A stretch of 64,000 bases of DNA. Source: Luteimonas sp. 9C (lineage in GTDB: Bacteria > Pseudomonadota > Gammaproteobacteria > Xanthomonadales > Xanthomonadaceae). Location: the NCBI RefSeq assembly GCF_902506295.1, contig NZ_LR733313.1, positions 1 through 64,000 on the forward strand. Direction: 5' to 3'. The notes beneath the pieces are model-generated. The model did no database searches. It saw only the letters and a program-made list of their open reading frames with translations, and had not been told where the DNA came from. Below, piece by piece: positions 18,654 through 27,660 of the stretch (its first letter is position 1; each line of letters starts with the position of its first letter). Position numbers and translations under genes: made by a program.

Positions 18654-18681
18654 AAAAGGGCCGGGATCTCCCGGCCCTTTT
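18654..18681. terminator. Bidirectional intrinsic terminator between pepO and the OsmC gene
   Basis: A perfect 13-bp stem (AAAAGGGCCGGGA with TCCCGGCCCTTTT, 2-base loop) gives a U-run on both strands. It lies between convergent genes, 23 bases past the M13 stop and 32 bases past the OsmC stop. Confidence 0.9.
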
Positions 18682-18712
18682 CTGTATATCGACTCAACAT
18701 GCGGCGGTGGAT

Positions 18713-19123
18713 TCAGTCGTGCAGCGTGCTCGCGATCCGGACCTCGCCGGTCAGCAGTCTGTGCACCGGGCACGTATTCGCGATCTGCAACAGTCGTGCG
18801 CGCTGGTCCGCATCGAGCGGTCCGCGCAGGGTGATGTGCCGCGTGATGTCGGTGCCGGCGGCCGGCTTGCCATCCGGATCGAGCAGGAGTTCGACGTCGA
18901 CGCCTTCCAGCGGCCACTGCTTGCGCGCGGCGTACATCCGCAGCGTGATCGCGGTGCATGCCCCCAGCGCCGACAGCAGCAGGTGGTCGGGCGTCGGTGC
19001 GCTGTCGCCACCACCGAGCGAGGCGGGCTCGTCGGCGGCCCATCGGTGACCCGCGCCGTCTTCCAGCGCGACACGGAAATCCACACCGTCGGTGCGTGCG
19101 TCGAGTCGGGCGCGAGCGGTCAT
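18713..19123 (-). CDS. OsmC family peroxiredoxin-like protein
   Basis: This 136-residue protein has the two OsmC cysteine sites, SALGACTAITLRMYA and ANTCPVHRLL, used for thiol-dependent reduction of organic hydroperoxides. It also has the family opening with a VALEDGAGHRWAADEP strand. Cytosolic and probably dimeric. It is shorter than Ohr/OsmC proper and resembles the YhfA-like OsmC group. It is transcribed alone and ends at the bidirectional terminator. Confidence 0.9.
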   Translation of the reverse strand: MTARARLDARTDGVDFRVALEDGAGHRWAADEPASLGGGDSAPTPDHLLLSALGACTAITLRMYAARKQWPLEGVDVELLLDPDGKPAAGTDITRHITLRGPLDADQRARLLQIANTCPVHRLLTGEVRIASTLHD

Positions 19124-19211
19124 GTCGGGGGCTCCGGAACCGACGGCCGTGATGGCCGTCCTCGATTCACACTGCCACGGACATCGCCGCGCCGTCAGCC
19201 GACGCGCGTGT

Positions 19212-20813
19212 TCATCCCGGCGCGTAGTACGTGGGGGCGCCCGGTCCGACCGGCAGGCCGAGCACGAACACCCAGACGAAGAACAGCAGCGTCCAGCCGA
19301 CGAAGAACACGATCGAGTAGGGCAGCATCATCGCGATCAGCGTGCCCACGCCGAGATCGCGTTTGTAGCGCGCGGCGAAGGCCATGATCAGACCGAAGTA
19401 GCTCATCATCGGCGTGATCAGATTGGTCACCGAATCGCCGATGCGGTAGGCCGCCTGGATCACTTCGGGGCTGTACCCCACCAGCATCAGCATCGGCACG
19501 AAGATCGGCGCGGTCACCGCCCACTGCGCCGAGGCCGAGCCCAGCGACAGGTTGATCAGGCCGCACAGGGCGATGAAGGCCAGGAACACCAGCGGTCCGG
19601 TCAGGCCGATCGACTCCAGAAGGCTGGAGCCGAGTACCGCCATCACCTGGCCCAGCTGGGTCCAGTTGAAGAACGCGACGAACTGCGCGGCGAAGAACAC
19701 CAGCACGATATACAGGCTCAGCGTGCCCATCGATTTCGCCATCGCGTCGATGACGTCGCGATCGTTGCGGATCGATCCTGTGAGCGCGCCGTAGACGATG
19801 CCCGCCACCGCGAAGAACACCGCCACCAGCACCACGATGCCGGTCAGGAACGGCCGCAGGCTGCCGAGCGTGTCCTCAACGCCCGGCAGGCGCAGTGCGC
19901 CGTTCGACGGAACCACCAGCGCGGCGATACCGGCCGCGACGAGCAGCGCAGCCAGGCCGGCCCACAGCAGCGCCCGGCGTTCGCGGGCGGCCAGCGGATC
20001 CATGTTCACCGGCTCGGCATCGGGGTCGAGATCCTTCGGATCGAAGGCGCCCAGTTTCGGTTCCACGATGTAGGTGGTCACGAACCAGCCCATCGCGGTC
20101 ACCACGAAGGTGCTGGCGATCATGAAGTACCAGTTGACCGCCGCATGCACCTCGTAGGCGGGGTCGATCAGCCGTGCCGCTTCCTGGGTGATGCCGGCCA
20201 GAAGCGGATCGACGGTGCCGATCAGCAGGTTGGCGCTGTAGCCGCCCGAGACGCCGGAGAACGCAGCGGCCAGACCTGCCAGCGGGTGGCGCCCCAGCGC
20301 GTGGAAGATCGCTGCGGCCAGCGGAATCACCACCACGTAGCCCATTTCCGACGCGGTGTTGGACAGGATCGCGGCGAACACCACGACCACCGTCACCAGA
20401 CTCTTGGGCGCGCCGAGCACCAGCTGCTTGATCGCCGCGGTCAGCAGGCCGGACCGCTCGGCGATGCCGACGCCGAGCATCGCGACGAGCACGGTGCCCA
20501 GGGGCACGAAGGATGTGAAGTTGGTCACCAGCCCGGTGACGATGCGGCGCAGCCCCTCGGCGTCGAGCAGGCTGATGACCCGGATGATCCCGTCGTCGGC
20601 GCGTCCGCTCGAACCCACGGGACGCGGATCGGGCACCGACACGCCGTAGGCGCCGAGAATGCCCGACAGCAGCACGATCGACAGTGCGAGCAGGGCGAAC
20701 AGCGTCACCGGATGCGGCAGCAGGTTGCCGAGGAACTCGACGCCGTTGAGCAGCCGCGTGATGGCGCTGCGCGGAGGAGGAGACGCGGGGCCAGCCGCCT
20801 TGCGTGAAGTCAT
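19212..20813 (-). CDS. AbgT family transporter
   Basis: The 533-residue inner-membrane protein has about 11-13 hydrophobic segments and conserved AbgT pieces (GVGIAERSGLL, ILSNTASEMGYVVVIPLAA, SGGYSANLLIGTVDPLL, MSYFGLIMAFAARYKRD). Family members import p-aminobenzoyl-glutamate or export sulfonamide-type antimetabolites. No abgA/abgB hydrolase genes are nearby; the neighbour downstream in the same direction is OsmC. Substrate and direction of transport cannot be decided from sequence. Confidence 0.92.
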   Translation of the reverse strand: MTSRKAAGPASPPPRSAITRLLNGVEFLGNLLPHPVTLFALLALSIVLLSGILGAYGVSVPDPRPVGSSGRADDGIIRVISLLDAEGLRRIVTGLVTNFTSFVPLGTVLVAMLGVGIAERSGLLTAAIKQLVLGAPKSLVTVVVVFAAILSNTASEMGYVVVIPLAAAIFHALGRHPLAGLAAAFSGVSGGYSANLLIGTVDPLLAGITQEAARLIDPAYEVHAAVNWYFMIASTFVVTAMGWFVTTYIVEPKLGAFDPKDLDPDAEPVNMDPLAARERRALLWAGLAALLVAAGIAALVVPSNGALRLPGVEDTLGSLRPFLTGIVVLVAVFFAVAGIVYGALTGSIRNDRDVIDAMAKSMGTLSLYIVLVFFAAQFVAFFNWTQLGQVMAVLGSSLLESIGLTGPLVFLAFIALCGLINLSLGSASAQWAVTAPIFVPMLMLVGYSPEVIQAAYRIGDSVTNLITPMMSYFGLIMAFAARYKRDLGVGTLIAMMLPYSIVFFVGWTLLFFVWVFVLGLPVGPGAPTYYAPG

Positions 20814-20897
20814 CGTGCCTGCCGTGTCGGGTGGCCAGCCAGTCTAGCAAGCGCTGCGGACGCGTCTCAGGCAGGCCGGAGGCGCGCCCCGCAGGCC

Positions 20898-22718
20898 TCA
20901 GCCGCGCGCCGCCTGCGCGATGAAGTCGTCCACCTCGCGCTCCAGGAGGTCCAGCGGCACCACGCCGGTCAGCAGCACCCGGTTGTGGAAGGCGCGCGGA
21001 TCGAAGCGCTCGCCGAGTGCATCGCGGGCCTTGTCGCGCAGACGCACGATTTCGAGCTGGCCGATCATGTACGACGTCGCCTGTCCGGGCATCACCACGT
21101 AACGGTCGACCTCGGATGCGGGAATGCCGTAGTCGATCGCCTGCTGGCGCGTCCAGCGCATCGCGTGCAGACCGGTGTCGACGACGAGGCGGCGCGCGCG
21201 GAACAGCTCGGCATCCAGCTGGCCCAGGCGGCCCTCCGGGTCGCCCTCGTACCAGCCTTCCTCGGCGGCGAGACGCTCGGCGTACAGCGCCCAGCCCTCG
21301 CTGAAGGCCGAGATGCCGCCGAGCGCGCGCGTCTGCCGGAACTTGGGCAGTGCGGCGTTCTCGACCGACAGCGCGACCTGGAAATGATGGCCCGGCACGG
21401 TCTCGTGGTAGACCAGCGTGCGCAGGCCGAAGCGGGTCAGGCGGTCCTTGCGCAGCGGCATCTGGTAGACGCCCGGGCGCGAACCGTCGAGCGGCGGCGC
21501 GGTGTAACTGGCAGCGGCGCTGTCCCAGCGGTATTCGGGATAGGGCTGCGCGATCACGGCCGAGCGCGGACGGATGTCGAACAGCGCATCGCTGCGGCGC
21601 TCGGCATCGCGCATCATCGTGGCGATGTCGGCCATGATCGCCGCGCGGCCGGCGTCGTCATCGGGATAGGCGAGATCGCTGCGCAGCTGCTTGAGACGCG
21701 CTTCCACACTGCCGTCGCCGCGGCCGATCGAACGCAGGATGGTGTCCATCTCCGCTTCGATGCGCGCGACTTCGCGCAGGCCGATCGCGTGGATCTCCTC
21801 CGCGCCTAGCGCCGTCGAGGTGAAGCGTCGCAGCTGGAAGGCGTACGCGTCCGCGCCATCGGGGAAGCGCCACAGGCCGGCATCGGCCGTCGTGCGCGGC
21901 AGCTGGCGTTCGAGTTCCGCGATCGCACGCGACCAGGCGGGATACACGCCGGTTTCGACCAGTTGCGTCGCCTTGGCCACGTGCGCGGCACGCGCGGTTG
22001 CATCGATGGCGTCGACCGTCTGCAGGCGCGTGTCGAAGGTCGCGACCAGCGGATTGCGCGCGGGCGCGTCGGCAATGAAGCGACGCATCTGCGCGATCGT
22101 CGCCTCGACGATGAAGCGCGGCGGCAACACGTCGCGCGCGGCGAGTTCGGCGGCGCGCGCGGTGGCCTCATCCATGCGGGCCTCGAACTGCGACAGGCGC
22201 GCGAGATAGCTCTCGGCATCGGCGGCGCTGCGCAGCGGATGCACCACCGTCATCAGATTCGGCAGATTGACGTTGGCACCACTGAACTGCTGCAGCGGAA
22301 AGCCGTAGTCGTCGAAGCGATCGCCTTCGACGAGGCTGCGCAGCTGCCACGCCATCAGCTCGGCGGACACGCGGTCGGTATCGTTCATCGACCCGCGGTC
22401 GAGCGCCGAGAGTTCGGTCAGCCCGCGCTGCGCGAGCGCGATGGTCCCGGCGCGGAACGCCTGCGTCTGCGGCGTGAGTTCGCGGTCCATGCGCGCCTGT
22501 TCGGCATCGCCGAAGTAGCGGCTCGCGGTCGATGCCGACGGCTGGCGTCGCATCCACTCGTCGGTGAAGCGTTCGAAGAAGATCGACGCCTGTGTCGGCG
22601 ATTCGACGCTGGCGTGCGTGTCGACCGGTTCGCCACGTTGCATGGGCGCGCATGCGGTGAGCAGGCAGGCGCCGGCAAGCGCGAGCGCGAGAGACGCGGG
22701 ACGGATCGGCAAACGCAT
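20898..22718 (-). CDS. DUF885 family lipoprotein, probable zinc metallopeptidase
   Basis: The 606-residue protein has a lipoprotein signal (lipobox LLTAC) and the DUF885 zinc motif YHETVPGHHFQ, followed by GGISAFSEGWALYAERLA whose Glu is a plausible third ligand. The family consists of uncharacterised peptidase-like proteins, often several per genome in Xanthomonadaceae. It is likely anchored to a membrane facing the periplasm. GGAG precedes the ATG, and a 13-bp hairpin sits just upstream of that Shine-Dalgarno. Confidence 0.85.
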   Translation of the reverse strand: MRLPIRPASLALALAGACLLTACAPMQRGEPVDTHASVESPTQASIFFERFTDEWMRRQPSASTASRYFGDAEQARMDRELTPQTQAFRAGTIALAQRGLTELSALDRGSMNDTDRVSAELMAWQLRSLVEGDRFDDYGFPLQQFSGANVNLPNLMTVVHPLRSAADAESYLARLSQFEARMDEATARAAELAARDVLPPRFIVEATIAQMRRFIADAPARNPLVATFDTRLQTVDAIDATARAAHVAKATQLVETGVYPAWSRAIAELERQLPRTTADAGLWRFPDGADAYAFQLRRFTSTALGAEEIHAIGLREVARIEAEMDTILRSIGRGDGSVEARLKQLRSDLAYPDDDAGRAAIMADIATMMRDAERRSDALFDIRPRSAVIAQPYPEYRWDSAAASYTAPPLDGSRPGVYQMPLRKDRLTRFGLRTLVYHETVPGHHFQVALSVENAALPKFRQTRALGGISAFSEGWALYAERLAAEEGWYEGDPEGRLGQLDAELFRARRLVVDTGLHAMRWTRQQAIDYGIPASEVDRYVVMPGQATSYMIGQLEIVRLRDKARDALGERFDPRAFHNRVLLTGVVPLDLLEREVDDFIAQAARG

Positions 22719-22734
22719 CGGAACTCCAGACGAA

Positions 22735-22766
22735 GGCAGGCCCTGCGATTCTACGCAGGGCCTGCC
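22735..22766. terminator. Hairpin between the nitroreductase and DUF885 genes
   Basis: A perfect 13-bp stem (GGCAGGCCCTGCG and CGCAGGGCCTGCC, 6-base loop ATTCTA). It follows the nitroreductase stop by 24 bases on the minus strand but lacks a U-run, and it lies 16 bases before the DUF885 start. It could also mask the DUF885 ribosome-binding region in a read-through transcript. Confidence 0.5.
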
Positions 22767-22790
22767 GATGGCCGGAACGCGCGGCGGCGA

Positions 22791-23390
22791 TCAGCCGTGC
22801 ACGCGGAACCGGATCGCGTCGTCGATGAAGGTCTTCTCGCCGAAACCGGCCTCGTGCGAACCGAACGGCATCTGCGCGCGCAGGCGCCACGTAGACGGGA
22901 TGTCCCACTCGGCCGCGACGGCCGCATCGGGCAGCGGGTTGTAGTGCTGCAGGCTCGCGCCGATGTCGGCTTCGGCCAGTGCGGTCCACACCGCGTACTG
23001 CGCGATGCCGGTGGAGTGCTCGGACCAGACCGGGAAATTGTCGGCGTAGAGCGGGTATTTCTCCTGCAAAGCCTGCACGGTCGCCATGTCTTCGTAGAAC
23101 AGCACGGTGCCGGCGCCCGCAGCGAAACTGTCGACCTTCTTTTCGGTGTCGGCGAACGCATCCGCCGGCACGATCTCGCGCAGCGCATCTTTCACGAAGC
23201 TCCAGAACTTCAGACTCTCGTCGCCGAACAGGATCACGGCGCGCGAACTCTGCGAGTTGAACGAAGAGGGCGCCTGGCGCACGGCTTCCTGGATCAGCGC
23301 GGTGGCGTCGGTCTGCGACACCGGCAGGGACTTGCCCAGGGCGTACTGGCTACGGCGACGGGTGGCGGCGGCAATGAAGGTGTTGGACAT
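22791..23390 (-). CDS. Nitroreductase family protein
   Basis: The 199-residue flavoprotein has the FMN-binding nitroreductase pattern (RRRSQYALGKSLP near the start, APSSFNSQSSRAVILFG, then a helical core and HYNPLPDAAVAAEW). It resembles the HBN1/YdgI-like group of oxidoreductases acting on nitroaromatics or lipid-derived signals with NAD(P)H. The ATG at 23390 gives MSNTFIAAATRRRS; a further upstream frame is open but lacks family similarity. It is single and cytosolic. Confidence 0.9.
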   Translation of the reverse strand: MSNTFIAAATRRRSQYALGKSLPVSQTDATALIQEAVRQAPSSFNSQSSRAVILFGDESLKFWSFVKDALREIVPADAFADTEKKVDSFAAGAGTVLFYEDMATVQALQEKYPLYADNFPVWSEHSTGIAQYAVWTALAEADIGASLQHYNPLPDAAVAAEWDIPSTWRLRAQMPFGSHEAGFGEKTFIDDAIRFRVHG

Positions 23391-23504
23391 GCTCGGGACT
23401 CGAGGGAGGCGGGTCGATGCCGCGTGCTGCGGCCTCCCCACAAGTCTGGCGATGTCTCATCAGTAGAACGACCCGGTCAATCGGGAAGGATCGTTGCATC
23501 TGGG

Positions 23505-24035
23505 TCAACGATCGACGTCGTCCTCTGCGCCGCTCGGAGCGGCGCTCTGGGCTTCCCGGTGCATCAGATAAAGGCGCAGATCGAACTCCAGCTGGTGGTA
23601 ATCCGGCAACATGTGCGTGCAGAGGTTGTAGAACGCGCGGTTGTGGTCGCTTTCCTTCAGATGCGCCAGCTCGTGCACCACGATCATCTCGAGAAACGCG
23701 GCGGGTGCGTCGCGGAACACGCTGGCGACGCGGATCTCGCGATTCGCTTTCAGCCGTCCGCCCTGCACGCGCGAGATGGTCGTATGCGTGCCCAGCGCGT
23801 GCTTGAGCACCTGCAGCTTGCCGTCGTAGACCGCCTTGTGCAGCGGCGTGGACTGGCGCAGATACCGGTCCTTGAGCGCCTGCACGTAGTCGTAGAGCTG
23901 GCGATCGTTGCGGACGGCATGCGGTTCGGGATAGCGGCGGGCGAGGTAATCGCCCAGGCGTCCGGCGTCGCGCAACGCACGCACGCGCGTTTGGACATCG
24001 GCGGGATAGCCGGCGAGATAGGGCAGGGGATCCAT
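23505..24035 (-). CDS. YgjP-like zinc metallopeptidase
   Basis: The 176-residue protein has the YgjP/DUF45 zinc motif VVHELAHLKESDH, that is HExxH with a third His six residues on, and then NRAFYNLC. The N-terminal half is helical. The family is predicted to be a cytosolic metalloprotease, and its substrate is unknown. The ATG at 24035 gives MDPLPYLAGYP. It is divergent from the DUF2058 gene across 74 bases. Confidence 0.85.
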   Translation of the reverse strand: MDPLPYLAGYPADVQTRVRALRDAGRLGDYLARRYPEPHAVRNDRQLYDYVQALKDRYLRQSTPLHKAVYDGKLQVLKHALGTHTTISRVQGGRLKANREIRVASVFRDAPAAFLEMIVVHELAHLKESDHNRAFYNLCTHMLPDYHQLEFDLRLYLMHREAQSAAPSGAEDDVDR

Positions 24036-24109
24036 CGCGGCACGATACCGACGGAGCGGACATCGCGCAGCCGGTATCATCGACCGCCGGACACCGTGGA
24101 CGATGTGGC

Positions 24110-24646
24110 ATGCGCAATCCGCTGCAGGAACAGCTGTTGAAGGCCGGCCTGGTCAAGAAGGGCAAGGTTGCCGAAATCGCGCGCGAGCAGACGAAGGCGC
24201 GACACGGCAAACAGCCCGCGGCGAAGACCGAATCGCAGCGCGAGGTCGAGCGCGTGCGCCAGGACAAGGTCGAACGCGATCGCGCGCTGGCGCAGGCCCG
24301 AAACGAGGAGGCCCGCGAGCGCGAGCGTCGCGCGCAGGCGCGGCAGCTGGTCGTCGACCACCAGGTCAAATCGACGGGCGAGCGTGCATACCGGTTCGAT
24401 GTGGATGGCGGCATCCGCAGCGTCGTGGTCGACGACGCGCAGGCGCGCCAGCTGGCCAGTGGCGTGCTGGTGATCGCACTGCTCGACGGCAGCTTCGTGC
24501 TGTTGCCGCGCGCCGTCGTTTCACGCGTGCGCGAACGGGATCCGCAGGCCATCGTGCTCGACCATGCGGGCGACGCCTCGGCGCAGAGTGTCGATGACGA
24601 TTACGCCGACCCCAGATACGCAGTGCCGGACGATCTGCTCTGGTGA
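24110..24646 (+). CDS. DUF2058 (YaiL-like) nucleoprotein-type protein
   Basis: The 178-residue protein has a basic N-terminus (NPLQEQLLKAGLVKKGK), a charged coiled-coil-like middle rich in Arg/Glu/Gln (residues 25-80), and a beta-rich C-terminal part ending in an acidic tail. This matches the DUF2058/YaiL family, a possible nucleic-acid-associated protein of unknown role. A TATCAT hexamer lies at 24073-24078. It converges with the glycine-zipper gene. Confidence 0.85.
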   Translation: MRNPLQEQLLKAGLVKKGKVAEIAREQTKARHGKQPAAKTESQREVERVRQDKVERDRALAQARNEEARERERRAQARQLVVDHQVKSTGERAYRFDVDGGIRSVVVDDAQARQLASGVLVIALLDGSFVLLPRAVVSRVRERDPQAIVLDHAGDASAQSVDDDYADPRYAVPDDLLW

Positions 24647-24663
24647 CGCACGCCTATACACGA

Positions 24664-24688
24664 ACGGGCCGGCCAGTGGCCGACCCGT
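24664..24688. terminator. Hairpin between convergent DUF2058 and glycine-zipper genes
   Basis: An 11-position stem with one mismatch (ACGGG-CGGCC against GGCCG-CCCGT) closes a 3-base loop, 18 bases past the DUF2058 stop. There is no clear U-run, so termination efficiency is uncertain. Confidence 0.45.
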
Positions 24689-24727
24689 CCGGGTAATCGG
24701 AATGTCCTGACGCGTGCCGCCAAGCGG

Positions 24728-25093
24728 TCAGCGGCGTACGCGCTCGCAACGGGTTTCGACGACGCGGTTGCCGTTGGCTTCCTGACGGTTGCCCTGCACG
24801 TTGCGGCCGATTGCGCCACCGGCGACGGCGCCGCCCACGGTGGCCAGCTTGCGGCCGTTGCCGCTGCCGATCTGGTTGCCGACGAGTCCGCCGATGACGG
24901 CGCCTGCGGCGGTACCGCCGATACGGTTGGGATCGCTCGTATTGCGCTGCACCTCGACCTCGTCGCAGACCACACGACTGCCGTCGTCGAAGCGGCGTCC
25001 TTCGTCTTCCGGGCCATAGCTCTGGGCGTGGACCAGGGTCGTGCCGGCCAGCGACAGCAGGCCGAAGGCGACAAGGGTGCGGATGGGCTTCAT
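24728..25093 (-). CDS. Exported glycine-zipper 2TM domain protein
   Basis: The 121-residue protein has a signal peptide (cut near LVHAQS), a conserved pair of Cys (VVCDEVEV and ETRCERV) and a central glycine zipper (GGTAAGAVIGGLVGNQIGSG and GGAVAGGAIGRNVQG), characteristic of Rick_17kDa/SlyB-like outer-membrane-associated proteins. A structural or envelope-stress role is likely. It sits alone, convergent with DUF2058. Confidence 0.85.
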   Translation of the reverse strand: MKPIRTLVAFGLLSLAGTTLVHAQSYGPEDEGRRFDDGSRVVCDEVEVQRNTSDPNRIGGTAAGAVIGGLVGNQIGSGNGRKLATVGGAVAGGAIGRNVQGNRQEANGNRVVETRCERVRR

Positions 25094-25212
25094 GGCAGTG
25101 CTCCAGACGGATGACAGGTCCGCATGCTTGCAGTGGGAACCGGCGGCCGAGGTGAAATCGTGCGCATCTGGAATCCGCAGTTCATCTCCCGGGGTGCAGC
25201 GTGACGCCGGCG

Positions 25213-26013
25213 TCAGACGTAGTGCATCACGCGGCTCATGCCGCCATCGACCACGATGTTCTGGCCGGTCATGAACGCGGACGCGTCGGAAAGCAGATGG
25301 ACCGCCAATGCGCCGATATCGTCGGGGACCCCGGCGCGTCCGGCGGGATGCTGCACGTGGTCGCGCTTCGAGAGTGCGGGCGCACGACGCGCAGTCGGCT
25401 TGCGCCAGTCGTCGGTGACGATCCAGCCTGGACTGATCGCGTTGACGCGCACCCGTGGACCTTCGCTGATCGCCAGCGCATGCGTGAAGCCCACGACGCC
25501 GCCCTTGGCCGATGCATAGGCTTCGGTGTGCGGCTCGGATTGCAGCGCCCGGCTGGACGCGATGTTGACGATCGCCCCGTGCGCGTCCCGCAACGCGGGC
25601 AGCGCATGCTTGCTGCACAGGAACGTGCCGGTCAGATGCGCGTCGATGAAGCGCCGCCAGTCGGCCAGTGCAAGTGCCGACACGTCGTCGATCGCCGGAT
25701 CCGCGGGACCCGCGTTGTTGACGAGGCCGTCGATGCGGCCGAACGCGGCCTGCGCCTTCCCGACGAACGCGCGCACCGATGCCTCTCGGGAAACGTCCAG
25801 GGTGAGGAAGCGTGCACGGTCGCCAACGTCCCATTCGACGAGGCAGGCCCGGCCCGCGGCGCGGTCGAGATCGCCGATCACCACACGCCCGCCGGCGCCC
25901 AGCACGGCCTGGGCGATGCCACGCCCGATGCCTTGCGCACCGCCGGTGACCAGCACCACGCGATCGAGCAGGGGACTGGCGTCGAACGGCCGGATCGGTG
26001 GTGTCAGCGACAT
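25213..26013 (-). CDS. Short-chain dehydrogenase/reductase
   Basis: The 266-residue classical SDR has the cofactor motif TGGAQGIG (about residues 23-30), NNAG, a catalytic Ser in NIASSRA, YASAK (Tyr/Lys) and the C-terminal DGGMSRVMHYV. An Asp after the second strand (GDLDRA) suggests NAD(H) preference. The substrate is not predictable. The ATG at 26013 is preceded by GGAGCTGCC. It stands alone, followed by the glycine-zipper gene in the same direction after 119 bases. Confidence 0.9.
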   Translation of the reverse strand: MSLTPPIRPFDASPLLDRVVLVTGGAQGIGRGIAQAVLGAGGRVVIGDLDRAAGRACLVEWDVGDRARFLTLDVSREASVRAFVGKAQAAFGRIDGLVNNAGPADPAIDDVSALALADWRRFIDAHLTGTFLCSKHALPALRDAHGAIVNIASSRALQSEPHTEAYASAKGGVVGFTHALAISEGPRVRVNAISPGWIVTDDWRKPTARRAPALSKRDHVQHPAGRAGVPDDIGALAVHLLSDASAFMTGQNIVVDGGMSRVMHYV

Positions 26014-26093
26014 GCGGGCAGCTCCTGGAGCACAGGCCCACACGATACGGCGGGGTGGATCGACGCGCCGTCGTCAGGACGACAGCGCGGGAT

Positions 26094-26339
26094 TCAGCTC
26101 GCGCGGCGCTTGCGCGGCGCGGCTTCGACCGGTGGCGGCGCGGCAGGGCCGTCGATGCGCGTCAGGGTGCGCGTGTTGCCGAGCACTTCGATCTTGCCGC
26201 CCGACTTGCGGAACGAGGCCAGATCATCGGCGATGCGATCGCTGGTCAGCGATGCGCCACGCTCGTTGGGCTTGCGCGCACCTGCGAACAGGTGGCGCGT
26301 GTCGGACTGTGGGGGACTCGGGTTCTTGGTGCGGGACAT
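26094..26339 (-). CDS. Small basic hypothetical protein
   Basis: The 81-residue product is hydrophilic: a Ser/Thr/Pro-rich N-terminus, LTSDRIADDLASFRKSGGKIEVLGNTRTL in the middle and a basic C-terminus (APRKRRAS). There is no signal peptide or membrane segment. The ATG is 13 bases after the YkgJ-family stop, so both lie on one transcript with the methyltransferase. I do not recognise a named family; the middle segment looks conserved in style and the frame fits local codon usage. Confidence 0.6.
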   Translation of the reverse strand: MSRTKNPSPPQSDTRHLFAGARKPNERGASLTSDRIADDLASFRKSGGKIEVLGNTRTLTRIDGPAAPPPVEAAPRKRRAS

Positions 26340-26352
26340 CCGGTGGACTCCG

Positions 26353-26655
26353 TCAATACATCGCCAGCGGGATGCCGCGACTGCCGCGCTCGGTGTAATC
26401 GGCGCGGATGTCGCGGCAGTAGGGACCGTCCATGACGAAACGTCGGCAGACGTCAGGACGGCTTTCATAGATCGAACAACACATGCGGGCGCCGTCGATC
26501 GCGACGCACCAGCCTTCCTCGTCACGCGCCATGACCCGCAGGCCGGCGTCGTTGACGTCGGTGAAGCGCTCGGGCACGTCATCACCGGACTGCAGGACCA
26601 CCGTGAGGCGGCAGCACACGGCATCGCACCGGTCGCAGTCGGCGCGCTCGCTCAC
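26353..26655 (-). CDS. YkgJ family cysteine-cluster protein
   Basis: The 100-residue protein has an N-terminal cluster CDRCDAVCC (C7, C10, C14, C15) and further Cys in GWCVAIDGARMCCSIYESRPDVCRRF and YCRD, the pattern of the YkgJ/UPF0153 zinc- or iron-chelating family. The function is unknown. Its ATG overlaps the methyltransferase stop codon by 4 bases (ATGA), showing translational coupling in a three-gene unit. Confidence 0.88.
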   Translation of the reverse strand: MSERADCDRCDAVCCRLTVVLQSGDDVPERFTDVNDAGLRVMARDEEGWCVAIDGARMCCSIYESRPDVCRRFVMDGPYCRDIRADYTERGSRGIPLAMY

Positions 26656-27359
26656 TGCAGGCGGCCGATGGTGCGGGTGTAGTGCAGCACACGACCACGT
26701 GGCAACACCCCGGCCTCGTCGTCGATGCCGGCGCGGGACTCGTGCAGCGTGAATCCCTGCGCTTCCAGCAACCGGCTCAACGCCGCGCTGTTGCCGCGCC
26801 CCGGGTCGCTGATCACGACTTCGGCGTCCGGCTGCGCGTAGCGCTCGACCACATCGGCGAGCAGCGCCGCGTGTGCGCGTTCGTAGAGCACGTCCGACGC
26901 GATGATCATGTCGAACCGGCCCAGGGTCGTCAGCGCCACGTCCCAGCGCATCTGACGGTAGGGCACCGCGTCAAGCGCATTGAGTGCGGCGTTGTAGGCG
27001 AGAAATCCTTCGGTCAGGGGATGGATGTCCGACGCCACCACGATCGCGCCGCGCCGCTGCAGGACCAGGCTCGACAGGCCGATGCCGCAGCCCGTTTCCA
27101 GTATCCGCTTGCCGGCCACATCCGCGCGCGCCATGGTCTGCGCGAGCAGACGGCCCGAAGGCCAGAGCTGGCCGAACAACGACCACTGCGCCGATGAAAT
27201 ACCCAGACTCGCGCCGTGGCCATCGGGATCGGCGAACTGCTGCAGATCACCGAGCACGCGCAGGCGGTAGGCGTGGTCACCGACCTGGACGGTCACGATT
27301 CGGGTGGAGTAGCCGGGCACGAAGCTTCCTGTGAGCGGAGCCCCGGAAGGGGCGGTCAC
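26652..27359 (-). CDS. SAM-dependent methyltransferase
   Basis: The class I methyltransferase fold is seen in KRILETGCGIGLSSLVLQRRG (SAM motif I), VVASDIHP (acidic residue after beta 2), DMIIASDVLYE and VVISDPGRG. It resembles the METTL21/NNMT-like protein methyltransferases; the substrate is unknown. The start is uncertain. I chose GTG 27359 (235 residues, VTAPSGAPL); an ATG at 27437 would add 26 residues of low-complexity sequence. It is first in a unit with the YkgJ-like and small basic proteins. Confidence 0.82.
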   Translation of the reverse strand: MTAPSGAPLTGSFVPGYSTRIVTVQVGDHAYRLRVLGDLQQFADPDGHGASLGISSAQWSLFGQLWPSGRLLAQTMARADVAGKRILETGCGIGLSSLVLQRRGAIVVASDIHPLTEGFLAYNAALNALDAVPYRQMRWDVALTTLGRFDMIIASDVLYERAHAALLADVVERYAQPDAEVVISDPGRGNSAALSRLLEAQGFTLHESRAGIDDEAGVLPRGRVLHYTRTIGRLQ

Positions 27360-27660
27360 GCGGGAGGGAAAGCGAGGCGGGCGACGGCTCAGGTCGCGCG
27401 GAGCGCACGGATCGGGCGCGGCCCGAGGATCGAGCATAGCACCCGGGGGCCATGCCCCGGCCCGGCGGCCTCGGCGCGGTTCAGGCGCGGTGGTCGCTGC
27501 GGTGCACGTGGCCCGGGCCCTGCCCGGGGCCAGCGCGCCCAGAGCGCGACACAGGCCTCGCGCGTCCGCCTGCTGCGTCCCGGCGCGACGGGGCATCGTC
27601 TGCCGTTCGCGGCACGGGGCTCCGGTAGCATCCGTCGCGAATTTCGAAAGTCAGTCGCCG
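27360..27660. other. Divergent intergenic region, no gene seen
   Basis: About 300 bases of GC-rich sequence between the methyltransferase and DUF998 genes. Apart from the TAGCAT hexamer near the right end and a possible upstream methyltransferase start at 27437, I see no gene, repeat or strong hairpin. Confidence 0.5.
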